A DNA stretch of 64,000 nucleotides. Origin: Bacillus sp. ZZV12-4809. Lineage in GTDB: Bacteria > Bacillota > Bacilli > Bacillales > Cytobacillaceae. Shown piece after piece: positions 1-8,084 of the stretch; within the stretch, counting starts at the first letter, position 1, and each line of letters begins with the position of its first letter. Below the pieces are notes generated by a model. The model saw only the letters and a program-made list of their open reading frames with translations, made no database searches and was not told the DNA's origin. The stretch is taken from NCBI RefSeq assembly GCF_009849585.1, contig NZ_VCRN01000001.1, positions 496,001 through 560,000 on the forward strand, written 5' to 3'. The position numbers were made by a program, and so were the translations under genes.

Positions 1-224
1 GTATTATAGCCGTAATCAAATCGGATATTGGGCTCCATATATACATTTTCCCCGGTAGACCCAAGCAGCTCCTTTAATAACTTTGTCCGCTTTTCTCCTT
101 CTGTCTCCAGAGTCTGATTGTACATTCTGACCTTTCGTCTTGCTTCCCCGCGTTCCTTTAATAATACCGGATCGGCAGGATCATACATTTCTCCGGCCAG
201 CATTTTTTCTTTTTCTGTTTTCAT
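1..224 (-). CDS. maa: Maltose O-acetyltransferase, N-terminal part (truncated by window edge)
   Basis: The reading frame starts at ATG 224 and runs off the left edge. It begins MKTEKEKMLAGEMYDPADP and continues through a LLKEL segment to NIRFDYGYNT. This is the typical N-terminal helical cap of maltose/galactoside acetyltransferases (Mac domain), followed by the start of the left-handed beta-helix hexapeptide domain. The family transfers acetyl groups from acetyl-CoA to sugars in the cytosol. The catalytic His lies outside the window. The upstream ribosome site is weak. Confidence 0.85.
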   Translation of the reverse strand, partial: MKTEKEKMLAGEMYDPADPVLLKERGEARRKVRMYNQTLETEGEKRTKLLKELLGSTGENVYMEPNIRFDYGYN

Positions 225-297
225 TTAATGACCTGCTTTCCAGAAAATATTCAAATAAAGAACTGAAAAAAGGACAGTATTCCTGTCCCCTGTTACC

Positions 298-507
298 TTA
301 GCGCGACGCTTTAGGCGGCTGGCAAACGTCACATTTGCGCTGGTGATTATTTTTGAATTTCGTAAATGTTTTTTCAAACTGGCTTCCGCATGCACATTGA
401 AAAAGCAGCTTTTGAGAAAAACCATGATATTCCGTCGATAGCAGTTTACTATCCGAGTTCTTCTCAACGAACTCGTTAATTTTGCTGATGGTCCATCGTT
501 TATTCAT
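298..507 (-). CDS. Small zinc-finger-like protein, function unknown
   Basis: The start is taken at ATG 507 because GGAGGG lies just upstream; an earlier in-frame ATG contains that ribosome site. The product is about 69 aa with a CAC-x(n)-CDVC arrangement (FQCACGSQFEKTF ... RKCDVC). This looks like a treble-clef or zinc-ribbon module of the kind found as an accessory domain in homing-type endonucleases and phage proteins. No catalytic domain is present, so a role in nucleic-acid binding is only inferred. It stands alone between the acetyltransferase and the AlkD-like gene. Confidence 0.6.
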   Translation of the reverse strand: MNKRWTISKINEFVEKNSDSKLLSTEYHGFSQKLLFQCACGSQFEKTFTKFKNNHQRKCDVCQPPKASR

Positions 508-638
508 TACATGACCCTCCATATTTATACTCAGAGCGGAGGCTTTCTCGGCATCCGTTTCACTATGAGTGCTTATTTATAATTCTTAAGTTCCTCATTA
601 TAACACAAAGGGGCAAGTTCATTATCATGTCCAATAAG

Positions 639-1355
639 TTAGCATCTTACATATTTCCGTTTAAAGCCAATCTTTCCTCTGTCTACTTCCTTCTGGATAT
701 TATCTGAGGCCTTCAGGATGGCACTTTTTTTCTTACCCCTTTTCATTTCGACCGGCCCAATGGCTTTTGCAATTTCAACTGCCTTTTCATGGAGCGGCAC
801 AAATGAAACACCCACAGTATATACGAAATTATTCATTGCGGATTTGGTTCGCTCGGGAGAATCGTGAATAGTGTCTTTCACTTTATCAAGCATTTTAGCC
901 AGCTTCTCTTCTGAAAATTCAGCGTCCGGACGATTTCCCAAAAGCCAGCAGTAGCAGCTCCAGCCACCAGACATCCGCAGTTCTTCCCCGCTTTCGATCC
1001 ATTTATCTGCAACTTCCTGTGCAATATCACTTTCAGCTAATGTAACAGCAACCACATAATCGGACAGCATATAAAAATAGGCTTTATCCATCCAGCGGTC
1101 AAAATCCGCTTCCGTCATAGCTTCAGGATCTGCAATGACACCTGCAAAGTACATGGCATCGTAGTTTCCTGTAGCGTATAGCTCCTCTGCCAAAGGCTGA
1201 TTCCTTTTTATTTTTTTAGCAATTGGCTTCATTGCACCTGTTGCCACTCCAAAAAGCGGCTCATGCGCACCATTTGATATGTACATTTTCTTGGTCCGTT
1301 CCTTGCCAAGAGCTTCGAGCTCCTGCATAACCGTCTGCAAATCCACTTTAAGCAC
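639..1355 (-). CDS. AlkD-like DNA alkylation repair HEAT-repeat protein (copy 1)
   Basis: The 238-aa product is all helical and matches the DNA alkylation repair family: NGAHEPLFGVATGAMKPIAK near the N terminus, NYDAMYFAG, AESDIAQEVADKWIES and a C-terminal IGFKRKYVRC. Family members are HEAT-repeat DNA glycosylase-like proteins that recognise alkylated bases. Many short firmicute members have not been shown to be glycosylases, so activity is inferred. A clear paralogue of identical length lies at 35235-35951 with the same C-terminal pattern (GIKRKTCIC). Confidence 0.85.
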   Translation of the reverse strand: MLKVDLQTVMQELEALGKERTKKMYISNGAHEPLFGVATGAMKPIAKKIKRNQPLAEELYATGNYDAMYFAGVIADPEAMTEADFDRWMDKAYFYMLSDYVVAVTLAESDIAQEVADKWIESGEELRMSGGWSCYCWLLGNRPDAEFSEEKLAKMLDKVKDTIHDSPERTKSAMNNFVYTVGVSFVPLHEKAVEIAKAIGPVEMKRGKKKSAILKASDNIQKEVDRGKIGFKRKYVRC

Positions 1356-1392
1356 TTCCTTCCATTATTAATGTTAAGTTCTCTTATGCGCC

Positions 1393-2088
1393 TCAAGAAC
1401 CCAAGTATTCTGTTTTCAGTTCAATCTCTTTTACTTCCTTATCGCAATAGACCTTATAGGCCCTTGCGCCGGGTCTAGAGCTTACGATTCGGCTGACCTC
1501 CTCCTCAATAAAGTGGATAGCCACTCCATCATCCGCTGCAATTCCAGGCTTTACTTTATCAGAAGCCAAAAGCTCATGGTAGGCAGGCCTTCTTTCCGCT
1601 TCGCCATCGTAATGAGGACAATTGCTTCCTTTTAAGAACCCCAGGCATGTTAAAGGCTCCAATTTATCTCCATAAGAATCCGTAACCCCTTCTTCAAACC
1701 AGCAAATGGATCCTGCGCTGATGCCGGCTAATACGATCCCTTGATCCCATGCCTTTCTTAGAATCTTATCTAATTCCCATTCTTTCCATAATGCCAATAA
1801 ATTCTTCGTATTTCCGCCTCCAACATAGATGATATCTTTATCTAAAATAAACCCCTCTATATCCCTTGTTGGCGGCTTAAATAAAGATAAGTGGGACGGC
1901 TGGCATTTCTGTTTTTCAAAAAAGTCATAAAACCATTTAATGCAGATATCGGAATCACCTGTTGCAGTAGGCACATAACAGACTTTAGGATTTTCTTTAC
2001 CTGACTGAGATAAAATATATTCATCCAGCAATGGATTCTCGGGCTCCATGGAGAACCCTCCTCCTCCGAGTGCAATAATTTGCCTCAT
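1393..2088 (-). CDS. Peptidase S51 / dipeptidase E-like protein
   Basis: The start is set at ATG 2088 after a purine-rich GAAGGGAAG site; the longer TTG-initiated form (to 2106) would place the start inside that site. The product, about 231 aa, begins MRQIIALGGGGFSMEPENP. It has the family nucleophile elbow AGISAGSICWF (catalytic Ser) and the YVGGGNT motif. Family S51 includes aspartyl dipeptidase PepE and cyanophycinase, cytosolic serine peptidases with a class I glutamine amidotransferase-like fold. The substrate cannot be told from the sequence. Confidence 0.85.
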   Translation of the reverse strand: MRQIIALGGGGFSMEPENPLLDEYILSQSGKENPKVCYVPTATGDSDICIKWFYDFFEKQKCQPSHLSLFKPPTRDIEGFILDKDIIYVGGGNTKNLLALWKEWELDKILRKAWDQGIVLAGISAGSICWFEEGVTDSYGDKLEPLTCLGFLKGSNCPHYDGEAERRPAYHELLASDKVKPGIAADDGVAIHFIEEEVSRIVSSRPGARAYKVYCDKEVKEIELKTEYLGS

Positions 2089-2160
2089 CTTTCTACTTCC
2101 CTTCAAATGACATTACGTATAAATATTCTCCTTCAGTACTGTTGTTCCTTGTTTTTACAT

Positions 2161-2193
2161 AAAAAAATGGAGCTGCCACTTTTGACAGCTCCA
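2161..2193 (-). terminator. Intrinsic terminator of the MFS efflux gene
   Basis: Read on the minus strand, TGGAGCTGTC and GACAGCTCCA-type arms pair around a short loop (stem TGGAGCTG/CAGCTCCA) and are followed by seven T residues. It sits about 20 bases after the MFS stop codon. Confidence 0.85.
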
Positions 2194-2211
2194 CTTTACA
2201 AAGACCTCTTA

Positions 2212-3468
2212 CTATTCACTTAGCGCAGGCTTTCCTGCTTCAAGAAGCACCTGATCCCGGCCTAAAATAACAGCTAACAGGATAATGAATGCCCCCGTTC
2301 CCACAAGAAGCCATTCGATGGCTATGAAGTCTGCGATTGGGCCAAATATCAGCATGCCAATCGGCATCATAGAGGTGGAAATCATCCCCATGACACCAAA
2401 CACTCTGCCTAAATAATTCTCTTCAATTTTTTCCTGCAGCAATACGGTTACAGGTGTATTGAAAATTGGCATGGCAATCCCGAACAAGGCCATGAACACT
2501 AAATAAATCCAGAAAACCGGCACGATGCCAAGCGCCAGGGTGCAGATCCCCATGATGAGACTGGCAAGGGTCATGGATTTAATTTTATTTGGATATCCGC
2601 CCCAGGAAGCAATGATTGCCCCTCCTGCCATCATGCCAACTGAAAAGGCAATTTCAATGGCGGTCAAAAGCCACACATCTCCGCCAAAGGTCCGGGTAAC
2701 CTGCAGCGGCGTCAGGAAGGCAGCAGGTGCCATTAGGACGAAGAAGATCGCAAAGAACAGAAAGAATTTTTTCAGAAACGGGCTGCTATTGACATATTGG
2801 AGCCCCTGTTTAAAGTCGCTGAAGTAGCTCGTTGTCTGTTCAGCTGCTGCTTTTTCGTGCACAGCGACTTTAACAAAAGCCATCAGAGTTATTATGGCAA
2901 TCGCTGCTGTGGCGACATCGATGAAGAAGATGACTTCAAGTGACGCCATTGCGATTAAAGCGGCGCTGACCATCGGTGAAACAAACATAATGACAGCCTG
3001 TATGCTCCCATTTACGCCATTCACCTTTGTGAGCTTATCCTTAGGAACGATCTGCGGCAAAATAGCCCCGACTGCAGGAGTCTGAATCCCTGTTCCCAGG
3101 GCACGAATCCCAGCCATGACAAACAGCAGCCAGATGGATTCATATCCCATTAAAAAGAGAATGGCAAGTATCAGTGTTGAAAAGGCAATGAGGCCATCCG
3201 CTAAAATAATCAGCATTTTCCGGTTGTACCGGTCTGCCCAGACACCCGCAACCGGTGATAAAAAGAAGGTTGGAATGAACCCGCAAATGATATAGAGAGT
3301 CATCATCAAACCGGATTCGGTTGTTAAAGTAATATGCCACATAATGGCGTATTGAACGAGCGACGATCCAAAAAGGGAGACCGTCTGGCTGCTTAAAAAT
3401 AGAATAATATTTTTCAGCCAATTTTCCTGCAGATTTGGATTTACGGTATTCATATAATAACCACTCAT
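2212..3468 (-). CDS. MFS transporter, macrolide/drug efflux type
   Basis: This 418-aa protein has about 12 hydrophobic segments. The MFS motif A region reads GVWADRYNRKM near residue 78. Features such as SLFGSSLVQYAIMWHIT at the N terminus and the LGRVFGVMG segment match the MFS_3 group that contains Mef-type macrolide efflux pumps. It would export a drug from the membrane or cytoplasm in exchange for protons. Start choice is between ATG 3468 and an internal ATG five codons later. Upstream lie a repeat (3530-3655), an intrinsic terminator (3774-3806) and an ErmD-like leader peptide (3890-3934), suggesting induction by ribosome-targeting antibiotics. The substrate is inferred, not shown. Confidence 0.85.
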   Translation of the reverse strand: MSGYYMNTVNPNLQENWLKNIILFLSSQTVSLFGSSLVQYAIMWHITLTTESGLMMTLYIICGFIPTFFLSPVAGVWADRYNRKMLIILADGLIAFSTLILAILFLMGYESIWLLFVMAGIRALGTGIQTPAVGAILPQIVPKDKLTKVNGVNGSIQAVIMFVSPMVSAALIAMASLEVIFFIDVATAAIAIITLMAFVKVAVHEKAAAEQTTSYFSDFKQGLQYVNSSPFLKKFFLFFAIFFVLMAPAAFLTPLQVTRTFGGDVWLLTAIEIAFSVGMMAGGAIIASWGGYPNKIKSMTLASLIMGICTLALGIVPVFWIYLVFMALFGIAMPIFNTPVTVLLQEKIEENYLGRVFGVMGMISTSMMPIGMLIFGPIADFIAIEWLLVGTGAFIILLAVILGRDQVLLEAGKPALSE

Positions 3469-3529
3469 TTCTATATTTAATAGGCTCTTTTCCTAGAAAT
3501 TATGATGTTCCGCTTATAAATGCTGCCCG

Positions 3530-3655
3530 TTGATTTCCGCTCCAGGTGCTCGCTTTCCGCGGGCCGGGCGCTGAGCCTCCTCGATGCTGCGCATCTGCGA
3601 GGTCTCACCTGTCCCGCTACTCCCGCAGGAGTCTCGCACCTTCCACTACAATCAA
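3530..3655. repeat. 126-bp imperfect palindromic intergenic repeat
   Basis: The element is bounded by TTGATT and AATCAA. It has long complementary outer arms (AGGTGCTCGC...CCGCGGG against CCCGCAGG...GCACCT) and an inner hairpin CCTCGATGCTGCGCATC/TGCGAGG. It is much more GC-rich than the flanking DNA. I recognise the layout (TTTCCGCTCCAGG ... GCAGGAGTCTCGC) as an element dispersed in many Bacillaceae genomes, but I cannot name it with certainty. Only one copy is seen in this window, between the attenuator and the MFS start codon. Confidence 0.7.
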
Positions 3656-3773
3656 CTCAGTAAATAAAATCCGAATAGCAACAACCTTTACGAAAAAGCC
3701 ATTTAATAAAAACAAGCTTTGCCTATATTCAGCTGATCAATTCCGTCCAATACATTCTATTTCTAAAGACAGC

Positions 3774-3806
3774 AAAAAAGAGGGGAAATTCATCCCCTCT
3801 TTAAAA
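3774..3806 (-). terminator. Intrinsic terminator in the MFS leader (putative attenuator)
   Basis: On the minus strand AAAGAGGGG and CCCCTCTTT form a 9-bp stem around an 8-base loop, followed by six T residues. It lies about 84 bases after the stop of the leader peptide at 3890-3934 and about 305 bases before the MFS start. The plus-strand reading also forms the hairpin but has a poorer T-run. Confidence 0.8.
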
Positions 3807-3889
3807 GATACCGTTAAATATAGGTTTCCTTAAATAGACAGACCAATCCCTTTGCTCTGAACATAGGCAGAGCCTTCAAACGTATTCAG

Positions 3890-3934
3890 TTAACGATTGA
3901 AAAGCGGGCTTCTTAGTCTCATTGATGCTGTCAA
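3890..3934 (-). CDS. ErmD/MsrA-type antibiotic-sensing leader peptide
   Basis: A TTG start at 3934 sits 8 bases after GGAGG and encodes MTASMRLRSPLFNR followed by TAA. This 14-residue peptide closely resembles the ErmD leader (MTHSMRLRFPTLNQ, also 14 aa) and contains the start of the MsrA leader (MTASMRLK). MRL(R/K) is the established macrolide-dependent ribosome arrest motif. The leader codons for RSPLFN can pair with a downstream TTTGAAGGCT segment. The likely role is macrolide-induced transcription attenuation of the MFS gene; the structural switch itself is inferred. Confidence 0.75.
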   Translation of the reverse strand: MTASMRLRSPLFNR

Positions 3935-3967
3935 AAGGAAAACCTCCATTTCATTATAATTACATTA

Positions 3968-3996
3968 ATTTTACCAGCAAAGACCGGTTGAAGCAA
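3968..3996 (-). promoter_or_regulatory. Promoter of the leader-peptide/MFS transcript
   Basis: Minus strand: -35 TTGCTT (3991-3996), 17-bp spacer, -10 TAAAAT (3968-3973) preceded by an extended-10 TG. The transcript would start near 3961, just ahead of the GGAGG of the leader peptide. A second -10-like TATAAT at 3953-3958 is too close to the ribosome site to be as likely. Confidence 0.5.
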
Positions 3997-4016
3997 TACC
4001 TGGAGAGGTAAAGTCC

Positions 4017-5084
4017 TTACTTATAAACATCTTCCCGGGAATGGAACCCATCAGCAATAATAGTCCGATCCATATTATCTTTATCTACGGCAATTGGCGG
4101 AAGAAGGACGGCAGGGACCTCGATTTTGCCATTGTTGATTTTTTGGTTTGCTTCAACAGACTCTCCCTTTGCCATTCTGACCGCAAGTTCAGCAGCTTCT
4201 TTGGTTAGTGTGCCGATAGGTTTGTATACTGTCATCGTCTGCGTGCCTCTGATGATCCGCTGGGCAGCAGCAAGCTCGGCATCCTGTCCGGCTACTGGGA
4301 TCTTCCCTGCCAGCCCTTGCACAGCGAGCGCCTGGATGGCTCCACCCGCGGTTGCATCGTTAGCTGCAATCACTGCGTCTATTTGACCCTGATTGGCGTT
4401 AAGTGCTTCTTCCATGTTCACAAATGCATTAGCCGGCGTCCAATCTCTGGACCACTGATCATATACAACCTGTATATCCCCTCTTTCAATAAAGGGCTGG
4501 AGCACATTAAAGACTCCTCGTTTGAATAAATGAGCATTATGGTCGGTGACTGCTCCCCCAATGTATACATACTTTCCTTTAGGTACCAGCCTTGTGATTG
4601 CTTCTGCCTGCTGTTCGCCAACTTTTTCATTATCAAAAGATATATATAAGTCAATATCCGCATTTTTTACGAGCCTGTCATATGAGATCACCTTAATGCC
4701 CGCTTCGTGTGCCTTTTTGACAATTGAAGCAGTCGCTTCAGCATTATGGGGAACAACAACCAGCAGGTCCACCCCTTGTTTAATTAAGGTTTCCGCCTGC
4801 GATATTTGAACGGCGTCATCCCCATTAGCCGCCATGATCTCCACTTCGGCTCCAAGCTCTTCAACAGCCTCCTTGAACAGATCTCTGTCCTTCAGCCAGC
4901 GCTCTTCCAATAGTGTATCCATTGAAAAGCCAATCTTAATTGACTTTTCCTCCCCGCCGCCATTCATTTGTTCACCAGCAGCAGGAACGGGATTCCCATC
5001 ACGCACTGTACCTATTTCACAGGCTGACAGGGTGCATGCCAGAAACAGCGCAGTCAAAATGAGTTTCCAGTGGATTCTATACAT
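4017..5084 (-). CDS. Sugar-binding lipoprotein, XylF/ChvE type (second copy)
   Basis: The start is placed at ATG 5084, preceded by GGGGCAAGGAAG. The product, about 355 aa, has a lipoprotein signal ending LACTLSAC. The rest is a periplasmic-binding fold: IKIGFSMDTLLEERW, GVDLLVVVPHNAEA, VISYDRLVKNADIDLYISFDN, VAGQDAELAAAQ. It is clearly related to the ABC binding protein at 12036-13148 and would bind a monosaccharide outside the membrane. It is the last gene of the sensor-kinase-regulator set, 29 bases after the YesN stop. It may feed sugar to the mmsAB transporter or contribute to sensing. Confidence 0.85.
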   Translation of the reverse strand: MYRIHWKLILTALFLACTLSACEIGTVRDGNPVPAAGEQMNGGGEEKSIKIGFSMDTLLEERWLKDRDLFKEAVEELGAEVEIMAANGDDAVQISQAETLIKQGVDLLVVVPHNAEATASIVKKAHEAGIKVISYDRLVKNADIDLYISFDNEKVGEQQAEAITRLVPKGKYVYIGGAVTDHNAHLFKRGVFNVLQPFIERGDIQVVYDQWSRDWTPANAFVNMEEALNANQGQIDAVIAANDATAGGAIQALAVQGLAGKIPVAGQDAELAAAQRIIRGTQTMTVYKPIGTLTKEAAELAVRMAKGESVEANQKINNGKIEVPAVLLPPIAVDKDNMDRTIIADGFHSREDVYK

Positions 5085-5113
5085 CTTCCTTGCCCCTTTT
5101 TCTTTCATAAATC

Positions 5114-6649
5114 CTATTTGCCCAAAAGGGCTTTGCGGAACTCTGTCGGTGACTGGCCGCACATTTTTTTGAAAACCTTGCTGAAATAATTCGGCTCATG
5201 ATAGCCTACCTCAAAGGTGATTTCTTTCAGGCTTTTCCCTGCATCAGCCATCAGCTTCTTTGCTTTTTCAATACGGCATTCAGTCAGGAAGTCGATATAG
5301 TTTACCCCAAGCTTTTCTTTGAACATTTTACTGATGTAAATCGGGCTGAGCCCCACTTTCCTTCCCAGTGCTTCAAGAGAAATATCCTCATGCGAATGTT
5401 CGGTTATATAGTGTTTCAGCTGCTGTATGGTGTCTGCTTCCAAACGGTTGTAATGCTCCCCATAGGATTTTTTCATTAATTTTATCAATTGTTCGGCTTC
5501 CGTGCGCAATTGGCGGAAATCCCGGGTTTGATAAGCAAAAAATGGTGCAGGACTCTCTGACCCAATTTCACTCATTACCCGTGATGCAATCCAGAGCATC
5601 TGCAGAACACGCTGCTGAGCCTGAACAACCCCTTCCTTTTCTCTTTCACACCGCTGGATCATATCCATTACACTAAGAGAGACCTGATCCCATTTGCCAA
5701 GCCTGACCTGATCGAAAAACTGTTTTTCTCGCTCTTTAGTCAGCTGCAGATCTTCCCCGGTTCTGAGAGCCGGCACATCAGAGTAAAATCGGTATTTAAC
5801 AGGAAGAGTGGAGTCCATGGTCGCAATGAGAGATTCCTGATAGGATTGACGAATGGTCTGCAATGATCCGCAAACATTCCCAATTCCTATGAACCAGCCT
5901 TCTAATGAATCCTTTTTCGGAAGGGACAGGATTTCACCCGCAATGGATATCGCCTGAGAGCGGAATGATTGCTGCTTTTCCCGAAAAACAATGATCGGCA
6001 GCTGGCGTCCAAATAGGGCACCTACCCATGCACTACCTGCTTGTCTTACCTTCTCTTTTACCGGGGTATAAAGATGCTCATGTCCTTCGGGAAGCAAAAT
6101 GCTCATAACAAATTGTTCATGGGTTGAAGGAATTTCAAGCATTTCGACCAGCATGTCCAAATGAACTTCATGGACGTGATCGAACAGCAGCTGTGTTACG
6201 ACATCCGTCTCAATCACCGGAAGTGCCTTTTGCAGCGCATCCTTTTGAATCTTCGTCAATGCGCGGAATTTCCGCTCTTCTTCAATCTCTTCAAGCACCT
6301 TCCGGACTGTTGTCTCAATTTCAGTGATCTTGCTCGGCTTCAGCAGATAGTCCTTAACCCCAAGCTTTATCGCCTGGCGGGCATAATCGAAAGTATCGAA
6401 TGCAGTAATCATGATAAACTTAATTTCCGGATCTTCTTCACTGATCAGCTTAATCGCTTCGAGGCCGTTCATCCCCGGCATTTGAATGTCCATCATAATT
6501 AAATCAGGATGAAGCTCTTCAGCCATTTGAACCGCCATCTTTCCATTTTTCGCCTGGCTGATCTCAACATCCGGAAATGCCTTCTGCAGAATCACTTCAA
6601 GGCCTTCCCTTTCAATTTGCTCATCATCCGCAATCAGAAGTTTTGTCAT
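5114..6649 (-). CDS. YesN-type response regulator with AraC DNA-binding domain
   Basis: The 511-aa product has an N-terminal receiver domain: acidic pair D8-D9, phosphoacceptor D54 in MMDIQMPGMNG, T82, and K104 in LLKPSKITE. A long linker follows, and the C-terminal 100 residues are a double helix-turn-helix AraC domain ending GYHEPNYFSKVFKKMCGQSPTEFRKALL. It overlaps the kinase gene by 26 bases, so the two are co-translated. By analogy with XylFII-LytS-YesN systems it should activate the neighbouring sugar ABC operon (12036-13148 side). The target is inferred. Confidence 0.9.
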   Translation of the reverse strand: MTKLLIADDEQIEREGLEVILQKAFPDVEISQAKNGKMAVQMAEELHPDLIMMDIQMPGMNGLEAIKLISEEDPEIKFIMITAFDTFDYARQAIKLGVKDYLLKPSKITEIETTVRKVLEEIEEERKFRALTKIQKDALQKALPVIETDVVTQLLFDHVHEVHLDMLVEMLEIPSTHEQFVMSILLPEGHEHLYTPVKEKVRQAGSAWVGALFGRQLPIIVFREKQQSFRSQAISIAGEILSLPKKDSLEGWFIGIGNVCGSLQTIRQSYQESLIATMDSTLPVKYRFYSDVPALRTGEDLQLTKEREKQFFDQVRLGKWDQVSLSVMDMIQRCEREKEGVVQAQQRVLQMLWIASRVMSEIGSESPAPFFAYQTRDFRQLRTEAEQLIKLMKKSYGEHYNRLEADTIQQLKHYITEHSHEDISLEALGRKVGLSPIYISKMFKEKLGVNYIDFLTECRIEKAKKLMADAGKSLKEITFEVGYHEPNYFSKVFKKMCGQSPTEFRKALLGK

Positions 6650-8084
6650 GCTGCCCCCTCCTATCTTTCGGTATTCTCATCACCACTTTTGTTCCGGCTG
6701 CGCTGCTTTCGATATTCATGATATCTTCATATCCATAAAGGAGCCGGAGCCGCCTGACGACATTGGTAAATCCGATGCCCGTTGTTTTTCCATCCGTTTG
6801 GGTGAATTGCCCTTGAAGAATTTGTTTAATTTTGGATTCCTCAATGCCCGGACCATCGTCTTCCACCTCTATAATCACACAGTCATTTCCATCCTGAATG
6901 CGAAACCAAATGACTCCGCCTTCTTCCCTTGGTTCAACTGCATAGTTAACAGCATTCTCGATGATCGGCTGCAGTGTGAGGCCAGGGATGTCCACATGGA
7001 GACAGGATTCATCGATTGACATCTTTAACTGCAGGCGATCTGTAAATCTTGCTTTTTGAATATCCATATACTGCTGCAGGACCATTACCTCTTCCCTGAG
7101 TGTGACAGGGCGGTCAAGCCTTTTTAAGTTATAGCGCAGTATGCCCGCAACACTTACAAGCAGGTCGCTGGTTTCATGAGAGCCTTCCAGATAGGCTTTC
7201 TTTGAAAGAGTATTAAGTGTGTTAAATAGAAAGTGGGGATTGATCTGGCTTTGCAGATTTAATAGCTGGCTTTCCTTCAGCAGCAGCTTGCTTTCCTGCA
7301 GCTCATGCTCCAGCTGTGCTTTATGCTGTATCTCTGATATCAGATTATTTATATTAATCCTCATACGGTCAAAGGTTTGAGCAAGGAAGGCAATTTCATC
7401 ATTTGAATCGACCTTTATCGGCAGGTGAAATCTTCCTCTTGATAAATCATTTGCAGCTTGAGTCAGCTTCTGTACAGGCTTGGTAATGCTTAATGAAAAT
7501 CCATAAGTTAAAAGCATCAAGAGGCAGGTGATCATCAGCATAACCCAAATCCCGAGTTTTTTAATTTCCCCGGATTGATCAATGATTCCCCTGTAAAAAC
7601 GTTCATAGGTATTCAATTCACTATCAATTAAAGTAAGCGTCATCTCGGAAATATACATCGAGATGCGCGTCGCTTCCGCAAACTCTTTAGCAGAATCCTC
7701 TTTCTCATGTTCATTAAAGAACAGAAGGGAGCGGTCTGCGGTCTCTGCCAGGCTGTCAATCAGATTTATATAATTGGTCAAAGCAAACTCATTTTCCGAA
7801 TTTCGAAGATAAATAACTTCCTTTTGCACCTTTTTCATTTTTTCCTTGCTGCTGTTCAGTTTTTCCAAATTTTCCGGAGTTGGTGTAATAAAGTAGTTAT
7901 TCAAGTCTGCGATTACCTGCTGGCTGGTTGTTGTCACCTCGTTCATCCTGAGGTATCGCTGAAGAATGTCGTTGTACTGATTCTGAGTTTTCTGATTATA
8001 GTAGGTCAGTGTGACCCAAATGGCTGCCATAATCAATAGAATGACCGTTGTAAGTGCCCAGATCTTCTTATGAATTTTATTCAT
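6624..8084 (-). CDS. YesM/LytS-type sensor histidine kinase
   Basis: The 486-aa membrane kinase has transmembrane segments at about 8-28 and 178-200 flanking an extracytoplasmic helical region. A HAMP domain follows (about 200-252). The His_kinase motif is QSQINPHFLFNTLN (phosphoacceptor His about 284), and the C-terminal ATPase domain has PIIENAVNYA and DDGPGIEE. It lies between a XylFII-like sensor and a YesN regulator, overlapping each by a few bases. This gene order is that of D-xylose sensing modules in clostridia and bacilli, where the kinase reads sugar through the partner binding protein. Confidence 0.9.
   Translation of the reverse strand: MNKIHKKIWALTTVILLIMAAIWVTLTYYNQKTQNQYNDILQRYLRMNEVTTTSQQVIADLNNYFITPTPENLEKLNSSKEKMKKVQKEVIYLRNSENEFALTNYINLIDSLAETADRSLLFFNEHEKEDSAKEFAEATRISMYISEMTLTLIDSELNTYERFYRGIIDQSGEIKKLGIWVMLMITCLLMLLTYGFSLSITKPVQKLTQAANDLSRGRFHLPIKVDSNDEIAFLAQTFDRMRININNLISEIQHKAQLEHELQESKLLLKESQLLNLQSQINPHFLFNTLNTLSKKAYLEGSHETSDLLVSVAGILRYNLKRLDRPVTLREEVMVLQQYMDIQKARFTDRLQLKMSIDESCLHVDIPGLTLQPIIENAVNYAVEPREEGGVIWFRIQDGNDCVIIEVEDDGPGIEESKIKQILQGQFTQTDGKTTGIGFTNVVRRLRLLYGYEDIMNIESSAAGTKVVMRIPKDRRGQHDKTSDCG

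Noticed and set aside
3546-3833. Plus-strand open frame across the palindromic repeat
   Set aside because: It runs through the repeat and the terminator, has no ribosome site and odd Arg/Ser-rich composition.
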